Assembly: GCF_900104535.1 (NCBI RefSeq)
Contig: NZ_LT629710.1
Location: forward strand, 1,798,001 to 1,862,000
Origin: Nakamurella panacisegetis
GTDB taxonomy: Bacteria > Actinomycetota > Actinomycetes > Mycobacteriales > Nakamurellaceae
Length of the DNA stretch: 64,000 bases
Direction: 5' to 3'
In this document: one piece after another, positions 24,935 to 33,211 of the stretch
Layout: every line of letters begins with the position of its first letter
How positions within the stretch are numbered: the first letter of the stretch is position 1
Notes under the pieces: model-generated
What the model was told of the DNA's origin: nothing
Database searches by the model: none
What the model saw: the letters and a program-made list of their open reading frames with translations, nothing else
Program-made: the position numbers and the translations under genes

Positions 24935-26368
24935 ATGGTTGACCCGCTGCCGCTCCGAATTTTCCTCGCTACTCCTGGCGATCTAGTGGATGAGCGCGCA
25001 GCTGTACGCGCGTGCGTTGACGAGCACAACGCCCGCAGCGAAGGTGCTAACGGCATCAGGTACGAGGTCGTCGAGTGGAATCAAGTGCGAGGCACCGTGC
25101 GTCGAGCTCAGGAGGCGATCGACGAGTTGATCGCTGAGAGCCACTTTATGATCGCCTTGTTCAAGAACGCTTGGGGTAGCACGCCGGGTAGCACGTGGGG
25201 TTACACCTCTGGTACCGAAGAAGAGCTCTTCACTGGACTGCTCGAGCTCGGACAGGCCGAGCAGCCGATGAGAGATCTGTGGGTTGGTTTTGTCAAAGAC
25301 CCGGCCCCTGACAACCGAATCCTTACGTTGCGGCAGAACATTATCAACACGTACTCAGTGATGTTCGAGTCGATCACCGACCTGCGGGATCTGAAGGTGA
25401 AGCTGGCCGATCGTCTCAGATCGTGGGAGGAACTCGCTGGCGCGAAGACCCCAAGACACGTCGATCTGATGCCGTCGTCGGGGAAGGACGTGCTTCGCGC
25501 GGCGAACTTGCGACTACGCGGCGAGAAATTGGTCGAGCTTGGCCAGCCTGATACTGGCCGCGCCTTGCTGCGGGAGTCCGCAGCCCTGGGTGGTCCTGTC
25601 GAGAAATTGGCGTATGCGAGGGTACTTCGCCGGGCCGGCGATTTAGAAGGCGCATACACGCAAACGCAGAATGCGATCGACTACTTTGCCGAAGACGGCC
25701 TGCTCTACTCCGCGCTAGCGGCGGACGCTTTCTCTGCCCAAGCAAGGGTGCTGAACGATCAAGGTTGCTACCTTGATGCCATTGGACGGCTTGAGCGCGC
25801 GCTGACCTTGCTGACCGGAAACGACGCCTACGCACAAGTGATCCGTTGCCGTATCCAGGATGATCTCGGACTCGCGTACATGAAGGTCGAAGACCTGCCG
25901 GGCGCTCGGCGAAACTTCGAGGCGGCGCTACAGATGAGGCGCGACGCCGGCCGCGACCATGAGGTGTGCCAATCCCTGATCAACCTTGCGCGACTCGAGA
26001 TCGCTGCCGACGACCTGCCTACCGCGGCCGGATACGCGGACGAGGTGGTCCTGACCTTGCGTGGTACACCGCCGTCTAGTTTGCATGCAAACGCCGGCGT
26101 ACTAGCGGCCCAGGTACGTCTTCGACAGAGTCGCCCCGAAGAGGGCATCCCGCAGGCGGAGTGGGCGCTTGCAGTGAACCGTCAGATCGCGAACAAAAAC
26201 GGTGAGGCCATCTCGTTGCTGCTGCTCGCCCAATGCTGCCGTGCGGCGGGCCGGCGCACGGAGGCTGAAGAGCACGCGCGCGCCTGCCTCGCTCTGAATG
26301 AATCAATGGAAAATGCCCGCGGCGCAGAGAAGGCGAAGTGGCTCCTCGACCGCCTGCCCGCCTCCTGA
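24935..26368 (+). CDS. DUF4062-TPR protein (STAND-associated sensor type)
   Basis: 477 aa. The N-terminus, LRIFLATPGDLVDERAAVRACVDEHNAR, fits the DUF4062 pattern (F.SS..DL..ER.AV), and continues to about residue 170 with AESHFMIALFKNAWGSTPG. Residues 190-475 are helical TPR-like repeats (ANLRLRGEKLVELGQ, LAYARVLRRAGDLEGAYTQ, ALNDQGCYLDAIGRLERAL-like units, LGLAYMKVEDLPGARRNFEAALQMR, LLLAQCCRAAGRRTEAEEHA). DUF4062 normally sits in front of STAND NTPases or other effectors in signalling and anti-phage proteins; here there is no NTPase, only TPRs. It converges with the phosphoesterase/nucleotidyltransferase pair (11-bp gap). Defence or stress sensing is inference. Confidence 0.75.
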   Translation: MVDPLPLRIFLATPGDLVDERAAVRACVDEHNARSEGANGIRYEVVEWNQVRGTVRRAQEAIDELIAESHFMIALFKNAWGSTPGSTWGYTSGTEEELFTGLLELGQAEQPMRDLWVGFVKDPAPDNRILTLRQNIINTYSVMFESITDLRDLKVKLADRLRSWEELAGAKTPRHVDLMPSSGKDVLRAANLRLRGEKLVELGQPDTGRALLRESAALGGPVEKLAYARVLRRAGDLEGAYTQTQNAIDYFAEDGLLYSALAADAFSAQARVLNDQGCYLDAIGRLERALTLLTGNDAYAQVIRCRIQDDLGLAYMKVEDLPGARRNFEAALQMRRDAGRDHEVCQSLINLARLEIAADDLPTAAGYADEVVLTLRGTPPSSLHANAGVLAAQVRLRQSRPEEGIPQAEWALAVNRQIANKNGEAISLLLLAQCCRAAGRRTEAEEHARACLALNESMENARGAEKAKWLLDRLPAS

Positions 26369-26379
26369 TGGCCGTCAGC

Positions 26380-26985
26380 TCAGCGGATGACTTCGCCCTG
26401 ATTGTCAACTTGGATGTAGTCAAGGGAAGGCCACAGAAGCGCGGTCAGTCGTCCAAATTTGGTTCCGCAGCCCGTGTCCAGTTGGGCCGAGCGGTGCCCG
26501 ATGCGCGGAATGTCGCCGACGGGGACGTGCGCGCTGATGCGGAACTTGGGCGTAGATGGACGCGAGGGAATGTGTTGCGCAATGAGGCTTTCCGTCTCGT
26601 ACGTCAGCGGCATGCGGCGAAGTGCCTCGACGTGGTTGGGTGGAAGCCTGGCCTCGAATTCCGCGAGGACGTCAGGCCCCACCCGCCCCCGCACGTAGGA
26701 TCGGATGGTCATTGCACCACCCATTTTCAGGAAGGCACTCAAGTCCCGGCGGTCGAGCGCATCAAGGAGCGTTGCCTCGTGGTTTCCGGACAGCAGGGTG
26801 GCACGCCCCGCGTCTGCGTAGGAAATGAGCTTCTCTAGGACGTCGGCAGATTGCGCGCCCTTGTTGATGTGGTCCCCGAGGAAGACCGTGTGCGGCACGC
26901 TGCACCGGACGAGAGCGGCCCACAACCCCTGAACGGCACGTAGGTTGCCGTGAATGTCGCCAACGAAGGCGAGCTCGCTACTCAT
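26380..26985 (-). CDS. calcineurin-like metallophosphoesterase (PrpA-like)
   Basis: 201 aa. All PPP-family metal motifs are present: GDIHG (9-13), VFLGDHINKG (Asp38, with His39 where Arg is usual), SGNHE (67-71) and a C-terminal ISAHVPVGD for the later His, with a final IGHRSAQLDTGCG (the GH..QLDTGC signature of bacterial diadenosine-tetraphosphatase/PrpA types). It should hydrolyse phosphoesters or nucleotides with two metals. Its ATG overlaps the stop of the nucleotidyltransferase gene (ATGA, 26982-26985), so the two are translationally coupled. Confidence 0.85.
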   Translation of the reverse strand: MSSELAFVGDIHGNLRAVQGLWAALVRCSVPHTVFLGDHINKGAQSADVLEKLISYADAGRATLLSGNHEATLLDALDRRDLSAFLKMGGAMTIRSYVRGRVGPDVLAEFEARLPPNHVEALRRMPLTYETESLIAQHIPSRPSTPKFRISAHVPVGDIPRIGHRSAQLDTGCGTKFGRLTALLWPSLDYIQVDNQGEVIR

Positions 26986-27791
26986 AACAAGATCTTCTCC
27001 ACTTCGGCGTAGTCCGTACCCTGTCCCGTGATGCCCAACGCTAGGAAGGCCATCGACAGCAAGTCACCTGGCCGCCCCCATTCATTGACGATAGTGGCCT
27101 CGAGTGAACCACTCTCGCTCGATGGGAACTCACCAATGATCAGCCGCAGTCGATCCAGACACTCATTCAAGTCCTCAAGAGACGCGGGCCCCGGGTGTCG
27201 CGATGACAAGAGGGAGGTGAGTTTCGGGTCGCTGTACCGGCGGGCGAGCTCCCGTACCGAGAAGCACGGGTTGCCGGCGGCGATAGCTTGAGCATAAAGG
27301 CAGCTGCGCAGCAGGTACCGAGCCTCTCGTAGTAACCCTGGAAGGTACTTCGGTAGGTCGTACTTCGGTGTCACAAAGAGCTCGGACATCTGCCATGCGC
27401 GGCGAAGTAAGCGGGCGGTGTCGACCTCGCCCAACGTCTCGACGGCAGCGGCTAGCAGGCCGTCGGGATCCCAGACGATCTTAGAGTCACGTTTGAGATG
27501 AGCGCCGAACAGGGTGCCGATGCCGGTCGTTAGTTGCTCGCTTGTGTAATAGCTGACGTTCACGTCGCCGGCGTAAGTGCTCGGCATGGGCGTTCCTACG
27601 AGTGCCAGAAGATCGAGGTCCGAGCCAGCCACCGCGTCGCCACGTGCCTGACTCCCGTATACCAGCAGTCCGCGGACGTCGGCTGGAAGATCTGGAAAAT
27701 CGACCAGGATGCCCGCTGGCACCCCGAGCCTTAGCAATCCTTCGGCCAGCGTTTCCTGAGTCACGTCGACCACCATACGATCCGCGGCCAA
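26982..27791 (-). CDS. MNT-type nucleotidyltransferase-domain protein
   Basis: 269 aa. The Pol-beta-fold motif VYGSQARGDAVAGSDLDLLALVG (GSQARG at 46-51, Asp58 and Asp60) is the catalytic site of minimal nucleotidyltransferases, which transfer AMP or UMP to proteins or small molecules. The C-terminal 150 residues are helical (LLRRAWQMSELFVT, LLREARYLLRSCLYAQAIA), resembling a HEPN-like or aminoglycoside-nucleotidyltransferase helical tail. Coupled to a phosphoesterase that could reverse a nucleotidyl modification, it may be a modifying/demodifying pair. It is not a typical MntA/HEPN toxin-antitoxin, since no separate HEPN gene is seen. Confidence 0.8.
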   Translation of the reverse strand: MAADRMVVDVTQETLAEGLLRLGVPAGILVDFPDLPADVRGLLVYGSQARGDAVAGSDLDLLALVGTPMPSTYAGDVNVSYYTSEQLTTGIGTLFGAHLKRDSKIVWDPDGLLAAAVETLGEVDTARLLRRAWQMSELFVTPKYDLPKYLPGLLREARYLLRSCLYAQAIAAGNPCFSVRELARRYSDPKLTSLLSSRHPGPASLEDLNECLDRLRLIIGEFPSSESGSLEATIVNEWGRPGDLLSMAFLALGITGQGTDYAEVEKILL

Positions 27792-28093
27792 GGCGGCGAA
27801 CCACCAATCCTCAGTAGGCGCGGGCTGGGACCGGACGCGCTGGTAACCAGCGGATCCACATGTCGGGGTGGCGCAAGGGGCACGCGCCGTTGCACCGCCA
27901 GAAACCGCAGCCTCGGGTCGCGGCCGACCACCAGTAGACGAACCGCAAGCGGAACGCTGAACTGACGCCTTCCGTCAACGCCCAAAGAGCCAACACCTGA
28001 ACCGCACTGGCTCCGGTGGAGACTCTGATGTGCCCCGTGGTTCCCGGAGTCGAGTTGGCAGACTGAGGCCATCTCGATCCCGAAGGAGATCCG

Positions 28094-28390
28094 ATGAAAT
28101 ACACCCCCGAGTTCCGGCGGCGTGTGCTCGATCTGGTGAAGGCCGGCAAGTCCGTGGCGCAGGTGGCCTTCGACCTGGGCGTGAGTGATCAGACCATCTA
28201 CAACTGGCGTGAGCAGGATCTGATCGACTCGGGTTTGAAGCCGGGCATCACGTCGACCGACAACACGGAGCTGATCGCCGCGAAAAGGCGGATCAAGGAG
28301 CTAGAGGCCGAGTTGGCGATCCACCAACGTGCCGCTGAGCTGCTGAAGGCGGCGGTGCCCCCAAAAGGCGGTACGAGGCCATCTCCGTGA
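28094..28390 (+). CDS. IS3-family transposase OrfA
   Basis: 98 aa. It contains an HTH (EFRRRVLDLVKAGKSVAQVAFDLGVSDQTIYNWREQD in consecutive helices) and a leucine-zipper-like LIAAKRRIKELEAELAIHQRAAELL, as in IS3 OrfA proteins. A canonical slippery heptamer C-CCA-AAA (28360-28366) near its end lies in the right phase for programmed -1 frameshifting, joining VPPKRRYEAISVMAS to OrfB to give OrfAB transposase. Confidence 0.9.
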   Translation: MKYTPEFRRRVLDLVKAGKSVAQVAFDLGVSDQTIYNWREQDLIDSGLKPGITSTDNTELIAAKRRIKELEAELAIHQRAAELLKAAVPPKGGTRPSP

Positions 28391-29238
28391 TGGCCTCCGA
28401 AGGTCACTCCGTGCAGGCCAGCTGCCGCGTGCTGGACGTGTCGGAATCCGGATTCTACGAATGGCGCGGACGGGTCCCGTCTGCCCGGTCCGTCCGCCAC
28501 GTGTGGTTGACCGAACAGATCCTGCAGATCCACACGACGTTCCGCGGGGTCTACGGAGCCCGTCGGATCCACGCCGAACTGACCCTGGGTCAGCAGATCA
28601 AAGTCGGTCACGGATCCGTCGAGTACCTGATGAGAGCCGCTGGCATCAAAGGACTCCCAGGAAACCAGCGACCGAAGCAGGTGCATCAGACGCCAACGGC
28701 GACCGACCTGGTGGACCGCAAGTTCAGCCGCACCGAACCGAACAAATTGTGGGTCACCGATATCACCGAACATCCCACCCGCGAGGGCAAGATCTACTGC
28801 GCCGTGGTGCTGGACGTCTTCTCCCGGCGGGTCGTGGGCTGGTCGATCGACAGCTCGCAAACCTCGACGCTGGTGACCAACGCCCTGTCCATGGCCATCG
28901 GGAACCGCAAACCTGCGGCCGGCGCAGTGATCCACTCCGACCATGGCGTGCAATTCACGTCTTGGGCGTTCACCCGCCGCGCCAGGGAGTCCGGGCTGGT
29001 CGCCTCGATGGGGTCCATCGGTGATTGCTATGACAACGCGGTGATCGAGTCCTTCTGGGGCAGGGTGCAAACCGAGCTGCTCGACCGCCGCAAATGGCGC
29101 ACCCGCCTCGAACTGGCCACCGCACTGTTCGAGTACCTGGAGATCTTCCACAACCGCCAACGACGACACAGCGCCCTTGGCATGCTCACCCCCGTTCAGT
29201 ATGAAATCGTTCAAGCTTCAGAACAGCCCGTGGCCTGA
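28387..29238 (+). CDS. IS3-family transposase OrfB (DDE integrase domain)
   Basis: 283 aa from ATG 28387, overlapping the OrfA stop; the frame is also open upstream to the -1 shift site. HTH_21-like region VYGARRIHAEL, then the rve core: LWVTDITEHPTREGK (first Asp), VIHSDHGVQFTSWAF (second Asp), DNAVIESFWGRVQTELL (Glu), and NRQRRHSALGMLTPVQYE. All three DDE acids and the spacing fit a functional transposase. Ends at 29238, just inside the right inverted repeat. Confidence 0.92.
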   Translation: MMASEGHSVQASCRVLDVSESGFYEWRGRVPSARSVRHVWLTEQILQIHTTFRGVYGARRIHAELTLGQQIKVGHGSVEYLMRAAGIKGLPGNQRPKQVHQTPTATDLVDRKFSRTEPNKLWVTDITEHPTREGKIYCAVVLDVFSRRVVGWSIDSSQTSTLVTNALSMAIGNRKPAAGAVIHSDHGVQFTSWAFTRRARESGLVASMGSIGDCYDNAVIESFWGRVQTELLDRRKWRTRLELATALFEYLEIFHNRQRRHSALGMLTPVQYEIVQASEQPVA

Positions 29239-29586
29239 CTCAATTGGTCCGACTCCGGGAACCACGGGGCACATCAGAGCCTCCATCAGACCCAGTGCGG
29301 TTCACTACCGCTATAACGTGTTCGAATCGGCAGCTCGTGGTCATAGGTGCTTCCGCTCGTCCGATGACTGGCTTCCGGTTGCCTGCTGCACCGACACCCG
29401 TCTCTTCAGCTCGGCGACCACTTGGGCTGCACTTTCGGTGCGCTGCGTTTCGTCAAGACTTGTGGCCCCACCCGTCGCCACGAATTCTGGCCCCGGTTGG
29501 ACCGGCTGGAGCGCACTGCTTGATGCTTGGGGTGGACGCAGGGGACCCATCGGTTTCCGGATGGGTTGATGGAGGGACGGTCGGAC

Positions 29587-29943
29587 ATGCCGGAACAGGA
29601 GGTGGCCTGGACGGGGCGTCGACTCGACGTGATCGCGGCTCTTGACCGGCTAGCAACGATCAACCACGCCAACGTCTCGGACTGGCCCGATCTAACAAAT
29701 GCCGTTCATTGGCTCATTGATGACACTTGGTGGGATCACCATCCGCCAGAAGAGGAGATTGGCTTGATTCTGCGGGATCAGACCGAGGCGGCTTCTATCA
29801 GCCTCGTTGTCGAGGCTGTATTGGTCGTTCTTGGGGACGTTCCTGTCGGCAGCCCGGATCGGGACTGTCTTGATCACCCTCGGTGGGACGATGTCGCCTC
29901 ATTGGCGGTGGCGAGTCGCGATCTGATGGCCCGGCCAGTTTGA
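29587..29943 (+). CDS. SCO4402-like small acidic protein
   Basis: 118 aa from ATG 29587. RLDVIAALDRLATINHANVSDWPDLTNAVHWLIDDTWWDHHPPEEEIGLIL in successive segments, then VEAVLVVLGDVPV and a DHPRWDDVASLAVASRDLM end. The pattern (D....A...L.DDT........IG..L....E......V..A.LGD......A...P.W..V) matches the SCO4402 family of small actinobacterial proteins, often found near polymorphic-toxin loci. Its function is unknown. It is trapped between the IS3 composite and the IS21 element. The 280 bp upstream (29305-29586) show no gene. Confidence 0.55.
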   Translation: MPEQEVAWTGRRLDVIAALDRLATINHANVSDWPDLTNAVHWLIDDTWWDHHPPEEEIGLILRDQTEAASISLVVEAVLVVLGDVPVGSPDRDCLDHPRWDDVASLAVASRDLMARPV

Positions 29944-29958
29944 GGTTTGTTGGCTCCG

Positions 29959-30735
29959 CTATGTCGGTTGCGGCTTGGTCTTGCTGCCGAGACGGTATGA
30001 CTGGCTGCCGGTTTCGATGATGTGGGCGTTGAAGGTGACGCGGTCGACGATGGCCGCGACGAGGCGGGCGTCGGTGAACACCGATCCCCATTCGCTGAAC
30101 GGCAAATTTGTTGCCAATCCGATGGAGGCCCGTTCCTCCCGTTCGGTGATCACCTGGAACAGCAACTCGGCCCCTCTGGGGTCGATTTTGACGTATCCGA
30201 CCTCATCGAGAAGGAGAAGATCCAGACGGCCGTAGCGTCCGACAACCCTTGACAGAACTCGTTCGTCGGCGGCTTCGACCAGTTCGTTGACCAGTTGGGC
30301 GGTGGTGACGTAGCGGACCCGGCGGCCTTGTTCGCAGGCCGCCAACCCGAGACCGATGAGTAGGTGCGACTTGCCGGTCCCGGAGTCCCCGAGCAGTACC
30401 ACCGGTTCACCGGCGGCCAGGTAACCACCTTTGGCCAAGGTGGCCAGCTGCGCCGGTTGCAGGCCGGGGACCTGCTCGACCTTGAAGTCGGCGAGGCGCT
30501 TCAGCCGGGGGAAGTGGGCGTCGTTGATCCGGCGGGTCCGGCGCCGTTCGGACCGGTCATCGACCTCCGCGGCCAGCACTTCGGCGAGGTACCCCAGGTG
30601 GGATTGCCTTTCTCGCAGGGCGATCTCGGCCAACCGGACCGCTTCGGTGCGGACGGTCGGCAGATGAAGTTCGCGGGCAGCGGCCCCGATGCAGGCTTGC
30701 GCCGCCGCATCGACGGTGGACGTGGTCGTGGTCAT
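29959..30735 (-). CDS. istB: IS21 helper ATPase IstB
   Basis: 258 aa. Walker A is GDSGTGKSH (116-124), Walker B LDLLLLDEVGYVKIDP, and sensor-like ERASIGLATNLPFSEWGSVF: the AAA+ transposition helper of IS21 elements. ATG 30735 overlaps the true istA stop (ATGA, 30732-30735). Because istA carries an extra base, the upstream frame runs into this one and gives an apparent IstA-IstB fusion, which is an artefact of the frameshift. Confidence 0.92.
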   Translation of the reverse strand: MTTTTSTVDAAAQACIGAAARELHLPTVRTEAVRLAEIALRERQSHLGYLAEVLAAEVDDRSERRRTRRINDAHFPRLKRLADFKVEQVPGLQPAQLATLAKGGYLAAGEPVVLLGDSGTGKSHLLIGLGLAACEQGRRVRYVTTAQLVNELVEAADERVLSRVVGRYGRLDLLLLDEVGYVKIDPRGAELLFQVITEREERASIGLATNLPFSEWGSVFTDARLVAAIVDRVTFNAHIIETGSQSYRLGSKTKPQPT

Positions 30736-32265
30736 GGTCGGCTCCCGATCAGCAGTTGATCGTAGGCGGTCAACGTCGGTGCGGGCCGGTCGTATCGGGA
30801 CAACGCCCCGATCGGCACCACCGGCGCAATGTGGTTGACGGTGTGGGTGCGGGCGTCGATGATCACTGCGGCCGGATCCAGCACCGACCCGGCGACGGCG
30901 CGGTCCATCGCACCCGTCAGCGCCGCGGCGGGCATCGACCGGGGCGCCAGCAAGATCTCCACCAGCGCGCGGGTGCCGGCGGCGTCGCCCTTCGCCGTCC
31001 GGACGGGCGTCCCAATATCGTTGGTGGATGGCGGTGAACGCGCCGCTGCGGCGGGCCTGGACCAGTGCGGTTGCTCCGGGCAGCGCACCGGGTTTGATCT
31101 TCAGGATCTCCAGGTAGTGATCCAGAACCAGGCACTCGGTGAGCCGGCCGACGGCCCGTTCGTGCTCCGCGATCATGGCGGATCCATCGAGAATCTGCAC
31201 TGCGGAGGCGGACAGCCGGATCGTCAACCGGCGTCCGGCGTAGCGGGCAGGGACAGAGTAGAACGATTGCCGCACCGACACTCTGGCCCTGGAGTCGACC
31301 CGGGCCGTCAGTAGCCGGGCCGGGTCGAACGGCTCCGTCGGGACTGGGAGCAGGGTGAGTTTCTCCAGCTCGAAGGCCGCGCCGATTGTGCAGTGCCGGC
31401 CGGTGATGACGCGGTTCTCATCGGCCAGGTCCGCGGCGCGGACCAGCTCGTTCAACCCGGCCAGCGACGCCGCGGCCGGGACGGGAACCAGGTGGTTGCG
31501 GCGGAACCGGCCGATCTCACCCTCCACCCCACCCTTTTCGTGAGCGCCAGTAATGCCAGGAATGCAGAAGAAGGAATCGAAGCCATAGTGACTGCGCAGG
31601 GCGATGAACCGCTCCGACTCGTCCCGGTCCCGACCTTTGCAGACCCGGGTCACTGCGGGTTTGAGATTGTCGTAGCGGATCCGGCCTGGGATACCCCCGA
31701 AGTGCTGGAACGCCAACACGTGTCCCTCCAGGAACGCCTCCTGAGCCTGGGTGGCGAACACGACGTGGAAGGCCCGGCCGGAGCAGGACAGTCGCATCAC
31801 GAACATCCACAACTTCACCGGCGTCCCGCCGGTGCCGGCCCACAGTTCGCCGAAGTCGACCTCCGCCTCGGCCCCCGGCAGGTGCGTCTGCGGCACCGAC
31901 ACCTCCACCCGGATCAGGCCCAACTCGACCCGTCGGCGGGCGACATAGCGGGACACCGTCGTCTCCGATACTGCCGCCTGGTGCTCGGCGATCAGCCGTT
32001 GCCAGACCCGCCGGGCGGTGTGCCGCTGCTTGCGGGGGGCGAGCTTGTCGGCCTCCAACCACCCGTCGATCACCGCGGTCCACGGCGCAATCGCCGGCTG
32101 CAGCCGCGGCGGATAGACCTTCCGCGGCGGCGGTACCGCCGCCTCCAACGCTTGGCGCACCGTCCGGCGGTGCACATGATGCCGGTCCGCCAACTCCCGG
32201 ATCGACAGGTCCTCCCGTGTCCGGTCCTTCCGGATCGTTTCGAACAGTTCCACTCGTGATCGCAT
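30732..32265 (-). pseudogene. istA: IS21 transposase IstA with single-base frameshift
   Basis: The ATG at 32265 starts MRSRVELFETIRKDRTREDLS, followed by an HTH (IRELADRHHVHRRTVRQAL) and the DDE core (AEVDFGELWAG; RIRYDNLKPAV; EKGGVEGEIGRFRRNHLV). After HQRYWD at about 31018 the sequence continues one frame over (TPVRTAKGDAAGTRALVEILL ... YDQLLIGSRP) to the TGA at 30732. The total length is one base above a multiple of three, so IstA is broken after its catalytic core. The element is probably immobile unless the extra base is a sequencing error. Confidence 0.85.
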
Positions 32266-32575
32266 CCCTGACCGACCTTCACGTCGCAGCAACAACCGAC
32301 GTGAACATCGCAGAACAAGGTGGGGCCAATATTCGTGCCGACACACCGCCCCCACCGAGCAGACCCGGGCACCACCTCAGCCGGGGCCAGAATTCATGCC
32401 GATCAAGGGCTCAGCTGGGGCCACCACAGGTGACCACACCCAGTGCGCTTGACCGCAGGCTGCCCGGCGTTCCGCAAGGTGCATGCTCACAAGCGGCGAG
32501 CAGTGACTTCCGGCCTCCCATCCCCTTGAGGCGAGGCGCAATTGGCCGTGAACTGGCCAGACAGAGGGTGCCGGC

Positions 32576-32601
32576 AAGGAAGCTGTCATAAACCGATAAG
32601 T
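32576..32601 (+). repeat. 26-bp direct repeat, copy 2
   Basis: AAGGAAGCTGTCATA followed by AACCGATAAGT, 24 of 26 bases identical to 24267-24292 and in the same orientation. It lies about 150 bp beyond the IS21 element and closes the 8.3-kb segment. Confidence 0.7.
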
Positions 32602-33121
32602 CCAACAGAGTGGCGATGTGGGCTCCACGGCAATTGCGCAATGGGCCCTTGCGTAGCTCTACTTCCTGCGGGTAGAGCCGTCGGCGAACAGGGCGAGGGG
32701 ATCATCGGTCATACCGTTAACGCCTCGCAGGTGACCCGAGCGCGCCTGATCGATCAGCTCACTACCGGCGGCGGCGCGGCCGCGTAGTCCGCGGTGAACG
32801 TCTTGGACACCGCGGCCACGATCGGCGCGGCGCTGCTGCGAAGGCCGGCCCGCCGGTCCCGGTGTGGACGACCGCTCTTCGTGACATCACCCCTTCGGGT
32901 GGCTGTTCGCTCCCTTCTTGATGGCCAACAGGCTATGCCGGTCCGATTTACGCACATTTGACCGATTTTCCCCCCGGCTTCTCTCCCGCCAGATGACAGG
33001 CAGTGAAGTGAGAAGTTGTCGGGTTCGTCAGTACCCCGGTCGGGTGTCCGTTTTGAAACGCCATGTCGCTATTGAGGCTTCGCTCCGTGGGTGCAGAGGT
33101 TTTGCCTAGGCGATTCTCACA
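32602..33121. other. non-coding region upstream of the RHS gene
   Basis: No open frame here has family features or a credible start. It probably holds the 5' regulatory region of the toxin gene and remnants of earlier insertions. Confidence 0.5.
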
Positions 33122-33150
33122 TTGACCACATGGTTAGCTGCAGTTACGGT
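33122..33150 (+). promoter_or_regulatory. possible promoter of the RHS gene
   Basis: TTGACC (33122-33127) and TACGGT (33145-33150) with 17-nt spacing would start transcription about 55 nt before the ATG at 33212. The -10 match is moderate. Confidence 0.4.
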
Positions 33151-33211
33151 CTGGTCGCTGGTTCGGATTCACGTCCGTGCGCCTCGGCCCGTCTGGATAG
33201 GACACCGTCTC

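Larger units (their letters stand above)
27998..29304 (+). mobile_element. IS3-family element flanked by the ends of a second IS3 element
   Basis: The inner element spans 28026-29276 (1251 bp) with perfect 27-bp terminal inverted repeats starting TGATGTGCCCCGTGG. Immediately outside each end lie 28 bp (27998-28025 and 29277-29304) almost identical to the left and right ends of the element at 43872-45218 (TGAACCGCACTGG). No target-site duplication is visible at either boundary. The simplest reading is insertion into a minimal, near-palindromic pair of ends of the second element. Confidence 0.85.
29944..32420 (-). mobile_element. IS21-family element (istA frameshifted, istB intact)
   Basis: It carries istA and istB on the minus strand with the usual overlap. 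Upstream of istA two direct repeats resemble IS21 left-end transposase sites: CGGCACGAATATTGGCCCCA (near 32320-32345) and CGGCATGAATTCTGGCCCCG (near 32380-32403), with a further TGGCCCCAGCTGAG outward. The exact outer ends and target duplication could not be fixed, so the limits are approximate (within about 40 bp). Confidence 0.8.

Noticed and set aside
29959-32355. A natural IstA-IstB fusion protein
   Set aside because: The true istA ending and its ATGA overlap with istB are intact in another frame; the fusion frame crosses an Arg-rich out-of-frame stretch.
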